From Bradyrhizobium_A sp052115025 (GTDB lineage Bacteria; Pseudomonadota; Alphaproteobacteria; Rhizobiales; Xanthobacteraceae): a stretch of DNA of 64,000 nt. Shown one piece after another: positions 43,000 through 51,562 of the stretch. Within the stretch, counting starts at the first letter, position 1. Each line of letters begins with the position of its first letter. Made by a program: the position numbers and the translations under genes. Below the pieces are notes generated by a model, which worked only from the letters and a program-made list of their open reading frames with translations, ran no database searches and was not told the origin of the DNA. The stretch is taken from assembly GCF_052115025.1 (NCBI RefSeq), contig NZ_JBFRFW010000021.1, forward strand, positions 58,585-122,584, written 5' to 3'.

Positions 43000-43896
43000 A
43001 TGGAAACGCGGGCGAACTACGTCCTGATCGGTCTCTTCACGCTGGCGGTTCTGGCGTGCGGATTCGGCTTCGTGATGTGGTTCCAGAGCATCCACGCGGC
43101 GAAGGCGCGCAATCCGCTGCGGATCGTGTTCGAAGGCTCGGCCTCGGGGCTGCGCACCGGCGCCAGCGTCAACTTCAACGGCATTCGCGTCGGCGAGGTG
43201 ACCTCGGTGCGGATCGACGATCCCAAGCGGGTGATCGCGCTCGCCTCGGTGGACAAGAGCGCGCCGATCCGCCAGGACACCGTGGTCGGCCTCGAATTCC
43301 AGGGCCTGACCGGCGTCGCCGCGATCGCGCTCAAGGGCGGCTCGCCGGACGCCTCCGAGGTGCCGCCGGGTGCCGGCGGCATCCCGACGCTGACCGCCGA
43401 TCTCAGCGCCACCCAGGACATCATGGAGTCGGTGCGCTCCTCGGTGCAGAATCTCAACCGCCTGGTCGCCGACAACCAGGAGGCGGTGCGTGCCTCGCTG
43501 CGCAGCATCGAGGCGTTCGCCACCACGCTGGCGCAGAACTCCGAGCGCATCGACAGCATCATGAGCGGCGTCGACGCCTTCGTCGGCGGCAAGGACGGCG
43601 GCCAGCTGGCCGCCGCCGTGCGGTCGTTCAAGGATCTTGCCGACAACCTCGACAAGCGCACCGCCGAGATCACCGCCAACGTCAACCGCCTGACGCTCTC
43701 CACGGGACGTGACTTCGGCGCGCTGGTGGTCGATGGCCGCCGCACGCTCGACGACATCAGCCGTGCGGTCAACAACTTCGACCGCAACCCGACCCGCGTG
43801 CTGTTCGGCGCCAGCAACACCGACGCGCGGGCGCCCGAGCCGCGCTCGGTGGTGCGCATCCCGGCGAATGCCAACGCCAGGGCACGGGGGCGCTGA
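43000..43896 (+). CDS. mlaD: MlaD family (MCE domain) lipid-transport protein
   Basis: This 298-residue protein is anchored by one N-terminal membrane segment (about residues 8-28). It is followed by an MCE domain (about 38-115, with GSASGLRTGASVNFNGIRVGEV) and a long helical periplasmic region to residue 260. The MCE ring binds phospholipid and connects the inner-membrane transporter to its periplasmic partner. The ATG at 43000 follows TAGGAG at 42986-42991; the open frame from 42934 overlaps mlaF. The helical tail is longer than in E. coli MlaD. It ends 16 bases before the stop of a convergent fragment. Confidence 0.92.
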   Translation: METRANYVLIGLFTLAVLACGFGFVMWFQSIHAAKARNPLRIVFEGSASGLRTGASVNFNGIRVGEVTSVRIDDPKRVIALASVDKSAPIRQDTVVGLEFQGLTGVAAIALKGGSPDASEVPPGAGGIPTLTADLSATQDIMESVRSSVQNLNRLVADNQEAVRASLRSIEAFATTLAQNSERIDSIMSGVDAFVGGKDGGQLAAAVRSFKDLADNLDKRTAEITANVNRLTLSTGRDFGALVVDGRRTLDDISRAVNNFDRNPTRVLFGASNTDARAPEPRSVVRIPANANARARGR

Positions 43897-43911
43897 CGCC
43901 GGCGCGGCGCT

Positions 43912-44238
43912 TCACGCGCGCGGCGTCCCGTCGACCAGGCCGATCCCCGTTCCGGCGACGACGGCGTCGCCATCGAATTCATGCCACAGCCCGCGCGCGT
44001 CGCCTGTCGCGGCGCGGATCGGCATGAAGCCGCCGGACCAGGCGAGGGTGGCATTGTCCATCAGTTGCCAGCCGCCGCCGGGAAACACCGGCGAGCGCGC
44101 CAGCAGTACCGCGCCCGGCCGCGCGTCCTGCACCTCGCCATCGAGCGCGAAAATCTCGGGATGATCCTGGCAGTAGAGCTGCATGGGCACCTGCATCGTT
44201 CGCGGCGGGGGCGAGTTCGTGGCCGTTGCGTAATCCAT
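43912..44238 (-). CDS. short AlaX-like N-terminal fragment, possibly a truncated alanyl-tRNA editing gene
   Basis: This 108-residue product contains EVQDARPGAVLLARSPVFPGGGWQLMD, resembling the N-terminal barrel (the R-S-P-x-F-x-P-G-G-G segment) of AlaX-type alanyl-tRNA editing proteins. The metal-binding part that does the hydrolysis (HxxxH and a later CxxxH) should follow but is absent: the frame stops at 43912, next to the mlaD stop. The GGGWQ stretch also departs from the usual GGGGQ. The ATG at 44238 follows a G-rich ribosome site. It may be a decayed remnant or a stand-alone domain of other function; the family assignment is from memory of motifs. Confidence 0.45.
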   Translation of the reverse strand: MDYATATNSPPPRTMQVPMQLYCQDHPEIFALDGEVQDARPGAVLLARSPVFPGGGWQLMDNATLAWSGGFMPIRAATGDARGLWHEFDGDAVVAGTGIGLVDGTPRA

Positions 44239-44276
44239 CCGGCCCCCTCGGCGCAGCAAGCGCGACCACGCCAAAC

Positions 44277-44307
44277 AAAAAAGGCGGAAGCTTGCGCTTC
44301 CGCCTTT
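44277..44307 (-). terminator. Rho-independent terminator of the growth-pole protein gene
   Basis: A 12-bp perfect stem (AAAGGCGGAAGC at 44280-44291 with GCTTCCGCCTTT at 44296-44307) with a TTGC loop, followed on the minus strand by a T-rich tract (A run at 44277-44282). It lies 24 bases after the stop at 44331. Confidence 0.93.
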
Positions 44308-44330
44308 ATCTGTTCCGGAGAACGCCGTGG

Positions 44331-47300
44331 TCAGCCGAGCCGGCCGGCGGCGTGGGCGAGCAGGGTGTAGACCAGCCCGGTCTCCGAGGTCAGGTAGCTG
44401 CGCAGCGTTGCGGCGCCGCGGTCGTCCTGCGCCACGTCGTCGAGCAGCCGCTCGAACTCGGTGACATAGCGGTCGACCGTCTGCTTGAAGCCGCGGTCAG
44501 AGCGATACTTGCGGCTGACCTCGTCGAATGCCTTCTGGCCGGCGGGGGTGTAGAGCCGCTTGCTGAACGCCTTGCGTTCGCCGCGCTGGTAGCGGTCCCA
44601 CATTTCGGCGGCGAGGTCGCGGTCCATCAGCCGGGCAATGTCGACGGTGAGCGAATCCAGCGGATTGCCGCTGCTGCTCGGGCGCGCGGCCGGCTGCGGC
44701 GCCGGGCGGGGCGCGCGCGGCGGTTCGGCGTCGGCGCGGTTGAGCAGCCCGGACAGCCAGCCGTCACCGCTCTGGTCGGTGCTGGGGCTGACCGGCGGCG
44801 CCTCGGTGCGGCGCGGCGGTCCCATCGGCACGCCGAGGTCCGGCGGCGGCAGCGTGGCGCTGCTGTCGCGGCGCGGCGCGGGGCGCGGGGCCGGGGCCGG
44901 CTCGCTGCGGCCGCCGACGGCAAGGATCGCCGGCTCCTCGTCGCGCTGCTGGTAGGCGCGGCTGCTGCTGCTGCCGGCGCTGACCACGTCGAGGCCGCGG
45001 CCGTGGCGGGCCACGATCCGGTTCAGCTCGGCGAGGGCTTCGATCTGGTCGACGATCACCTTGCGCATCTGCGAGGTGCTCTCGGCGGCTTCCTGCGGAA
45101 TCTCCAGCACGCCGCGGCGCAGCTCGCTACGCGTCGCCTCGAGCTCCTGCTGCATCTCGGCAGCCATCTGCTTCATGCCCTGCACGACGGCGGCGAACCG
45201 TTCGGTCGACTGCGTGAACATGGCATCGGCGTGCTTGATGCTCTGCTGATAGATCTCGTTCATGGTGTCGGCGGTCTGGCGCCGCTCGTCTTCGGCCGCA
45301 ACTCGCACCGCCTCGAACTGGCGCGAGATCGCGGTGGCGCCGACGCCGGCGGTTTCCGCCACCACCCGCGCGATGTCGCGGGCGCGGCCTTCGGCGGCGG
45401 CGAGCGACTCGTCGAGCAGGCTGGTGAAGCGCGACAGCCGCTGGTCGAGGTCGGTGGTGCGCAGGTCGATCGTCGTCACCAGCGATTCGAGGTCGGCCTT
45501 GCGCTCGGACACGGTCTGATGCGTGCTGCGGTTGCTCTTCTCGACGAGGGCGGCGGCGTCCGTCAGCATCTGGCCGTGGGCGGCGAACTGGCCGGACAGC
45601 GCGCCGAGGTGCTCCAGCGCCTTCGAGGTCTTGGTGGTGAAGACGCTGAGCTGATCCTCCAGCGTGCTGGTGGCGACGCCGTTGCGCGAGGTGACGTCGT
45701 TCATGGTGGTGACGAAGTCGGCGACGCGCGTCACCAGCGCCTGTTCCAGCGAGTTGAGGTTGTCGTGGGCGCCGGTCAGCACCTCCTGCAGCAGGATGTT
45801 GCCCTCGCGCAGCCGCTCGAACAGCGCGACCGTGTCGGTGCGCAGGATCTTGCTGGTCTCCTGCATCTCGGTGACGGCGGCGCTCGCCACCTGGCGCGAC
45901 TGGTCGATCGCCGCGCGGGTGGTCTGCTCGATGTCACGCAGCGACTTGTTGATCGCGCCGGTGGCGATCTCGCTGGCGTTGGTGATGGTGCGGGCGAGAT
46001 CGGCGCTGTTCTTGACGAGGCCCTGCGAGAACAGCGTGCCCTTGTTCTCGATCGCCTTCAGCGCGTCGTCGGTGACGCGCGTGATGTCGATGTTGATCTG
46101 GTTGCTGCGGTCGCCGAGCGCCTGCACCAGCGAGCCGCGCGAGGCGTCGATCATCTGCGCCAGGCGGTCGGTCTGCTGCTTGACGCCGGTCACGATCTCG
46201 TCGGTCTTGCCGAGCAGCACGGTGCCGAACTGGCCGGTCACGGTGATCACCGAACGCTCGATTTCGCCGGACGCCGACTTGATCCTGGTGGTGGCCTCGC
46301 CGGAAGCCGTGATCATGCGGGCGCTCGCCTCGTTGGAGGCGGTGGCCAGCGCGGCGCTGGCCTCCTTCGAGGCGTCGATCAGCGCCGCCTTGGTGGCGTT
46401 CGAGGTCGCCAGCAGCGAGGCGCCGACGTCGCTCGAGGTGTTGGTCAGCGTGCTGCTCGCCTGGTTGGAGGCCGCGACGATGGCGTGGTGCGCCTCGCGC
46501 GAGCTCGACTGCAGCGCCTCGCTGGCGGAAGCGGCGACCGTGCCGATGACGCGCTCGATGTCGGCCGAGATGACCTTGATCTGGGCGGCGGCGTCGGAGG
46601 AAACGGCCGTCAGCGTGCTGTGGGCGTCGCGGACGCTCGCCACGATGGACTCCGCGGTGGAGCTGCCGGCATAGGCAACCGAGCGCTCGATCTCGCCGCT
46701 CAGCGTCTTGATGTTGTTGGCCGCTTCCGACGAGGTCATCAGCAGCGTGTTCTGTACCTCGCGGGCGCTGCTGAGGATCGCGGCCGCGGTGGCGTTGCCG
46801 GCGGACGACAGCGTCTGCTCGATGTCCGCGGTCAGGCTGCGGACCTGGCTGGTGGTCTCCGCGGTCGCCGACAGCAGCGTGCTCTGGGCCTCGCGGGCCT
46901 TCGACAGCACGGTTTCCACGGAGGCAGCGCCGGCGGTCGACAGCAGGTGCTCGACCTCCGCCGACAGGCTCCGGGTCTGGGCGTGGGCGTCGGACGACAT
47001 GCTGACCAGCGTGCTCTGCGCTTCGCGAACGCTCGCCAGCACCGCGTCGGTGGTGGCGGCGGTGGCGGCCGCAAGCGCCTGGGCGATCTCGCCGGACAGG
47101 GTGCGGGCCCGCGCGGTGGCCTCCTCCGCGCCGGCGACCAGGGCGACATGGGCGTCGCGCGAGCTGTTGAGCAGCGCGCTGGTGGTATTGGCGCTGGAGG
47201 CGGTGAGGGTCTGCTCGGCTTCCGCGGCGGCGCTGCGGATCTGGGCGCTGACGTCGCCCGACACGTTCAGCAGCGATTCGTGGGCGAGGCGGGCGTTGTT

Positions 47301-49793
47301 CTGGATCGAGTCCGCGGTGTTGCTCATCAGCGCGAGCAGCGAGCGCTCGGCGTCGTCGACGCGGGCGCGGATGCCCAGCGTGAGCTCCTCGGTGCGGGCC
47401 ACCAGCACGTCGCTGGCCTGCCGGCCGGTGGTCTCGAACCGCGTCGCGACCGTCTCGATGCGGGCGCCGAGCAGGTTCTCGAACTGGGTGACGCGGGTCT
47501 CGATGTCGCTGGCGACCGCGCCGGCGCGGCTCTCGAGGCCGTCATGGATCGCCTGGAAGCGGGCGGTGACGGTGTCGGCGAGATGCGCGGTGCGGCCGTC
47601 GACGGCCTCGGTGAGATTGGCGATGCGCTGGTCGATGGCATCGATGGTCTGGTGGGTGCCCTTGGCCAGCGTCGAGGTCAGGGTGGCGATGCGGCTGTCG
47701 AGCGCATCGGTCACGGTGTTGACGCGCTGGTCGATGGTCTCGATCGCATGCTGGGTGCCCTGGGTCAGCGTCGAGGTCAGGGTCGCGATCCGGCTGTCGA
47801 GGGCGTCGACCGCATGCGAGGTGCCGTCGGTCAGCACGCTGGACAGCGTCGCGGCCTTCTCGTTCAGCGCCTCGACGGCTTGCGCGGTGCCGCTGCTCAG
47901 CGTGGTGTTGAGGTGGTTCAGCCGGCTGTCGATCGAGGCGGTGACGGACTGGGCACGGCTGTCGAACGAGGTCTCCAGCGCCTTGAGACGGCTGTCGACG
48001 GCGTCGTCGAACGCCTTGATGCGGGTATCCAGCGACAGGTCGAGATGGGTGACGCGGGACTCCAGCGTGTTCTCGAACGCGGCGAGGCGCTGGTCGAGCG
48101 TGCCGTGGATGTCGCCGGCCTGCGCAGTGACGCGGTTGTCGAAGGTGTCGACATAGGTCTTCAGCGTCTCGGCGATGTGCTGGGTGCGCTGGCCCATGCG
48201 GTCGACGATCTCGCCACCGAAGGTCTTCACGGTGCGATCGAACTCGGCGATGTGGCGGGTGATGAGGGCCCCGAGGTTGCCGCTGTCGCGTGCGAACCGC
48301 TCGGCGAGCTCGGCGCCCTGGTCGCGCATCAGCTCGTCGAACGCGTTCATCTGCGAGCTCAGGCTGTCGTGCGCGGCCTCGGTCTGGCTCACCACGCGGG
48401 CGACCAGGGTGTTGACGGTGTTGTCGAGCGAGGCGCTGGCCTTGTCGCCGCTGGCGGCGATGCGGCCGGCGAGGCGCTGGCCGGCGTCGTCGACCTTGCT
48501 GGCGAGGTCGCCGCTGCGCAGCTCGAGCTCGAGCAGCAGCGATTCGCTCGAGGTCTTCAGCGAGTCGTGCATCTGCTCGGTGCGCTCGGAGATGCTGTCG
48601 ACGATGTTGGCGGACTGCTCGGCGAACTCGCGGGTGACGCGGTCGATGCGCTCGTTGAGCATGTCATGGACGCGGTCGGCGAGGTCGACGAATTCCTCGT
48701 GCACCGCGCCGGTCTTGAAGTTCAGGCTGGCGGTCAGCCGCTCGCTGGCGTCGAGCACCGCGCGCGTGGTCTGCGAGGAGGCTTCCTCGAGGCGGTCGAG
48801 CAGGTCGCCGCCGCGCTCGCCGAGCGCCAGTATCATGGTGTCGCCGGCGTTGCTCAGTGCCTGGGTGATGTGCTGGCCGCGCTCCTCGAGCGCAGTGGTG
48901 ATGGTGCGCGCGACCTCGTCGACGCGGGAAGCAATGGCGTCGCTGATCACCGCGATGTCCTGGCGCAGGTCGATCTGCACGCCGGAGATGGCGCTGCGGA
49001 CCTGCTCGGCCTGGCCGACGAGGTTGTCGCGCTGGTGGGCGATGTCCTGCAGCAGGGCGCGGATGCGCACCTCGTTGTCGCTGTAAGCGCGCTCCAGCGC
49101 CGCGACCTCGTTGGCGACCAGGGTTTCAAGCTCGCCGGCGCGGGCGATGGCACGCTCGATGCCGTCGCCCATCGCCGCGACCTCGCGGCGCACCGCCTGG
49201 CCGACGGTGACCATGGAATCGCTGGTGGCGCCCTCCGGCTCGGAGAAGCGCACCGCCACCTGCGCCATCGACTGCGCGATCATGCGCAGCTCCTGGCCAC
49301 GCCAGGCGAGGTTGGCGAGGAAATAGAACAGCAGGATCGGGGCGACGAACAGCGCGATCAGCCCGACCAGCGCCAGCGTGCCGCCGGGGCCCTGGCCGAT
49401 CAGCGCCTGCAGCGACGGCAGGAAGCTGATGATCAGCAGGCCCGCACCGGTGATCCAGATGCCGGAAAACAGCGTGGCGAGGGTGTAGAGGTTGCGGCCG
49501 GGGCGGCCCTTCTGGATCGCCTGCAGCAGCTGGCCGATGGTCTCGCGGTCGTCATTGGCGGCGCGGCGCGGCGGCAGTTCGTCGCTCGCCGGGAACATCG
49601 GGCGGTCGGTGGGCGACAGCGGCTTGTCCTGGAAGGGGTCGGCGGCGGGCGCGGGCGCAGCTCCGCCGTCCTGGCGCGAAGACGCCTCCCGCTGCGGCTC
49701 GCCCGGGGCCACGTCGCTGATGTTCAGCGCTTCCTGGATGGCCGAGAGAGCAACTTCGGTGGGGTCTTTCACCTTCTTCGGAGTATTCGCCAT
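44331..49793 (-). CDS. giant growth-pole ring protein (GPR/RgsE-like), apolipoprotein-like coiled coil
   Basis: This 1,820-residue protein has a cytoplasmic N-terminus, two membrane segments (about 104-126 and 139-161) and a huge helical region (about 165-1580). A Pro-rich linker (about 1600-1710) leads to a folded C-terminal domain of about 105 residues. The helical part is built of repeating helices with little charge variation, for example two copies of DSRIATLTSTL 33 residues apart. This plan matches GPR of Agrobacterium and RgsE of Sinorhizobium, which form a ring at the growing pole and direct polar growth; TipN of Caulobacter is related in layout. It is divergent from an Hpt gene, with a CtrA-type site between, and ends at a strong terminator. 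Confidence 0.82.
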   Translation of the reverse strand: MANTPKKVKDPTEVALSAIQEALNISDVAPGEPQREASSRQDGGAAPAPAADPFQDKPLSPTDRPMFPASDELPPRRAANDDRETIGQLLQAIQKGRPGRNLYTLATLFSGIWITGAGLLIISFLPSLQALIGQGPGGTLALVGLIALFVAPILLFYFLANLAWRGQELRMIAQSMAQVAVRFSEPEGATSDSMVTVGQAVRREVAAMGDGIERAIARAGELETLVANEVAALERAYSDNEVRIRALLQDIAHQRDNLVGQAEQVRSAISGVQIDLRQDIAVISDAIASRVDEVARTITTALEERGQHITQALSNAGDTMILALGERGGDLLDRLEEASSQTTRAVLDASERLTASLNFKTGAVHEEFVDLADRVHDMLNERIDRVTREFAEQSANIVDSISERTEQMHDSLKTSSESLLLELELRSGDLASKVDDAGQRLAGRIAASGDKASASLDNTVNTLVARVVSQTEAAHDSLSSQMNAFDELMRDQGAELAERFARDSGNLGALITRHIAEFDRTVKTFGGEIVDRMGQRTQHIAETLKTYVDTFDNRVTAQAGDIHGTLDQRLAAFENTLESRVTHLDLSLDTRIKAFDDAVDSRLKALETSFDSRAQSVTASIDSRLNHLNTTLSSGTAQAVEALNEKAATLSSVLTDGTSHAVDALDSRIATLTSTLTQGTQHAIETIDQRVNTVTDALDSRIATLTSTLAKGTHQTIDAIDQRIANLTEAVDGRTAHLADTVTARFQAIHDGLESRAGAVASDIETRVTQFENLLGARIETVATRFETTGRQASDVLVARTEELTLGIRARVDDAERSLLALMSNTADSIQNNARLAHESLLNVSGDVSAQIRSAAAEAEQTLTASSANTTSALLNSSRDAHVALVAGAEEATARARTLSGEIAQALAAATAATTDAVLASVREAQSTLVSMSSDAHAQTRSLSAEVEHLLSTAGAASVETVLSKAREAQSTLLSATAETTSQVRSLTADIEQTLSSAGNATAAAILSSAREVQNTLLMTSSEAANNIKTLSGEIERSVAYAGSSTAESIVASVRDAHSTLTAVSSDAAAQIKVISADIERVIGTVAASASEALQSSSREAHHAIVAASNQASSTLTNTSSDVGASLLATSNATKAALIDASKEASAALATASNEASARMITASGEATTRIKSASGEIERSVITVTGQFGTVLLGKTDEIVTGVKQQTDRLAQMIDASRGSLVQALGDRSNQINIDITRVTDDALKAIENKGTLFSQGLVKNSADLARTITNASEIATGAINKSLRDIEQTTRAAIDQSRQVASAAVTEMQETSKILRTDTVALFERLREGNILLQEVLTGAHDNLNSLEQALVTRVADFVTTMNDVTSRNGVATSTLEDQLSVFTTKTSKALEHLGALSGQFAAHGQMLTDAAALVEKSNRSTHQTVSERKADLESLVTTIDLRTTDLDQRLSRFTSLLDESLAAAEGRARDIARVVAETAGVGATAISRQFEAVRVAAEDERRQTADTMNEIYQQSIKHADAMFTQSTERFAAVVQGMKQMAAEMQQELEATRSELRRGVLEIPQEAAESTSQMRKVIVDQIEALAELNRIVARHGRGLDVVSAGSSSSRAYQQRDEEPAILAVGGRSEPAPAPRPAPRRDSSATLPPPDLGVPMGPPRRTEAPPVSPSTDQSGDGWLSGLLNRADAEPPRAPRPAPQPAARPSSSGNPLDSLTVDIARLMDRDLAAEMWDRYQRGERKAFSKRLYTPAGQKAFDEVSRKYRSDRGFKQTVDRYVTEFERLLDDVAQDDRGAATLRSYLTSETGLVYTLLAHAAGRLG

Positions 49794-50285
49794 GTCAGTC
49801 TACGCCCTTGGTTTACGCGTCGGGGATCAGGCGGACGGCGGCAGAGCCGTGTCGTCCGCGGGTTCCCCGGGGGGAGGGTGCGAAGCGAAGTCGCTGGTCG
49901 CCGTCAGAACGTCTGCCGGCAAAGTGAACACCGGTTTGCCGCGGAAAACGTTCGTCTTGTCACGTCTTGCACACGTTCAGGTCGCAAAACCGGTACCCAC
50001 TTCTGCGGAACGTGCGCTCAAAGCTTGTCCCCTACTTCTCCGAACATCCTATTGGCTCGATGCCTCGAATGAAATGGTCGGCGTTAAGAACATTTTAATC
50101 ATCGTTAACGGCGGTTAGCGTAACGCCTTCTAACTGCACGAAATTCCAAATCGCTATTGGATTTCCCGGGTTCCAGCGGGCCAAATTGTGGCGAATTGGC
50201 GTCATTTTGGTGCAACGAACCGTTAACCACCAGCATGTTTGGCTGGTCGCGTTTCGGCCGGCGGCGTTCGCCATGGGCCGGAACC
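49794..50285. other. divergent intergenic region upstream of the growth-pole gene
   Basis: About 492 bases without a credible gene. The stretch 50080-50230 is AT-rich and holds a CtrA-type site (annotated separately), plus TTAAC at 50105-50109 and 50223-50227. Promoters for both the growth-pole gene and the Hpt gene must lie here. Confidence 0.5.
50084..50098. promoter_or_regulatory. CtrA-type site TTAA-N7-TTAA
   Basis: TTAA (50084-50087), seven bases (GAACATT), TTAA (50095-50098): the exact half-site spacing of the alphaproteobacterial CtrA consensus. A further TTAAC half site follows at 50105. It lies between the divergent growth-pole and Hpt genes, where control by the cell-cycle regulator CtrA would make sense. 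Confidence 0.6.
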
Positions 50286-50675
50286 ATGGACCCGCATATG
50301 GCGCACTCGTTCGAACGGATCATCTGGATGCCCTCGCCGCCGCTCGTGCCCGACGACGCGCCCATCGACATGGCCCATCTGCGCCGCATGACCATGGGCG
50401 ATGCCGACGTGGAACGCGAGGTGCTGGCGATGTTTGCGGCGCAGGCGGTCGAGCTGACCGAACGGCTGGCCAAGGCCCCGGCGGAGGCTGAGCGGCTGGC
50501 GCATACATTAAAAGGGTCGGCGCGGGCGATCGGCGCTTTCCGGGTGGCGGAAGCCGCGGCCGATCTCGAGATGGCGATCCGGGCCGACCGGCCGACCGCC
50601 GCGCCGGTCCAGGCGCTGCGTGGGGCGGTGGCCGAAGCCCGCGGCGCCATCGATCTTCTGCTCAAACGCTCTTAA
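50286..50675 (+). CDS. Hpt (histidine phosphotransfer) domain protein
   Basis: This 129-residue protein is a single Hpt domain. The phospho-accepting His is H73 in AHTLKGSARAIGA, followed by VAEAAADLEMAIR. Hpt proteins relay phosphate between response-regulator receiver domains in multistep phosphorelays. No histidine kinase or regulator gene is adjacent, so it is an orphan relay protein. ATG codons at 50286 and 50298 are both possible; the frame is open from 50157 without coding character. It is divergent from the growth-pole gene, across the CtrA-type site. Confidence 0.85.
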   Translation: MDPHMAHSFERIIWMPSPPLVPDDAPIDMAHLRRMTMGDADVEREVLAMFAAQAVELTERLAKAPAEAERLAHTLKGSARAIGAFRVAEAAADLEMAIRADRPTAAPVQALRGAVAEARGAIDLLLKRS

Positions 50676-50797
50676 GGCCTCGCTCCCAGCGCTGCGGGGC
50701 CGCCTGCGGCGACAAAACCCTGGGTTCGGTGCTGGCGTGGGGCGATCGGACCCGTTATACGACTGCCATCTTTCCCTTTCCGGCAACACGAGTCGTC

Positions 50798-51118
50798 ATG
50801 GTCAAAATCAATTTTGTCGATCCTGCGGGCACGACCCGTTCCGTCGACGTCGATGCGGGGGCAACCGTCATGGAAGCCGCCATCCGCAACGCCATCCCGG
50901 GGATCGAGGCTGAGTGCGGCGGCGCCTGCGCCTGCGCCACCTGCCATGTCTATGTCGACGCGGCCTGGCAAGAGAAGGTCGGCGCGCCGACGCCGATGGA
51001 AGAAGACATGCTCGACTTCGGCTACGACGTGCGGCCGAACTCGCGGCTGTCCTGCCAGATCAAGGTCACCGCAGAGCTCGACGGCCTCGTCGTCACCACG
51101 CCTGAGCGGCAGGCCTGA
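50798..51118 (+). CDS. [2Fe-2S] ferredoxin, adrenodoxin/ISC type
   Basis: This 106-residue electron carrier has cluster ligands C40, C46, C49 and C86, the C-x5-C-x2-C-x36-C spacing of vertebrate-type ferredoxins. ECGGACACATCHVYV and RLSCQI are the matching motifs. Such ferredoxins serve cytochrome P450s, iron-sulphur cluster assembly or other oxygenases. A TrxR-like ferredoxin-NADP reductase that could reduce it is encoded 1.1 kb away at 52196. No P450 gene is in the window. The ATG at 50798 begins at the first conserved strand. Confidence 0.93.
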   Translation: MVKINFVDPAGTTRSVDVDAGATVMEAAIRNAIPGIEAECGGACACATCHVYVDAAWQEKVGAPTPMEEDMLDFGYDVRPNSRLSCQIKVTAELDGLVVTTPERQA

Positions 51119-51205
51119 ACGACGGGCTGCGCCCTGCCTGCCGTCGCGCGCCCGGATCGTCCGTCGCGTCGGACAGACGAGGGCCGGCACATCACCGGGC
51201 GCTGT

Positions 51206-51558
51206 TCACTGGACGCTGTCCGTCAGCCGACACTCGGTTGGCGTCATCCCGAACGCGCCGCGGAAGATGCGGTAGAACATGGCGATGCTGTCGAAGCCGC
51301 ACGCCAGCGCGGTCTCCGACGCTCCTGATCGGGCGATGACGCCAGCTGCCGCCGTGCGTCCGCAAGCCGCATCGCCGTCATCGTGCGCGACACGCTCATC
51401 CCTGTCGGCGCGAACACCAGATGCAATTGCCGGATCGACACGCCGAGCTTCGCCGCGATCATCGCCGGCGTCAGGCTCGGCCGCCGCATGGCGCGCATCT
51501 CGCACCGATGATCGAAGCGCTCAAGCGGCGAAAGATCATCGCGCTCGAACTGGATCAA
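51206..51558 (-). pseudogene. AraC-family regulator remnant, 5'-truncated and frameshifted
   Basis: Two minus-strand frames together give one AraC DNA-binding domain. The first (from 51558) reads LTPAMIAAKLGVSIRQLHLVF to TAMRLADARRQLASS, the first helix-turn-helix. The second continues as SETALACGFDSIAMFYRIF and RGAFGMTPTECR, the second helix-turn-helix, and stops at 51206. A single-base indel near 51310-51330 explains the switch. The sensor domain that should precede it is missing, because the stop of the thioesterase gene lies 5 bases upstream. It is a dead gene fragment. Confidence 0.8.
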
Positions 51559-51562
51559 GGGT

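Noticed and set aside
44226..50072. A 1,948-codon open frame on the plus strand, antisense to the growth-pole gene
   Set aside because: It mirrors the minus-strand gene almost end to end and has the repetitive Gly/Arg/Ala composition expected from the complement of a biased high-GC coding sequence. No domain is recognisable, and the minus-strand product has membrane segments, coiled coil and a terminator.
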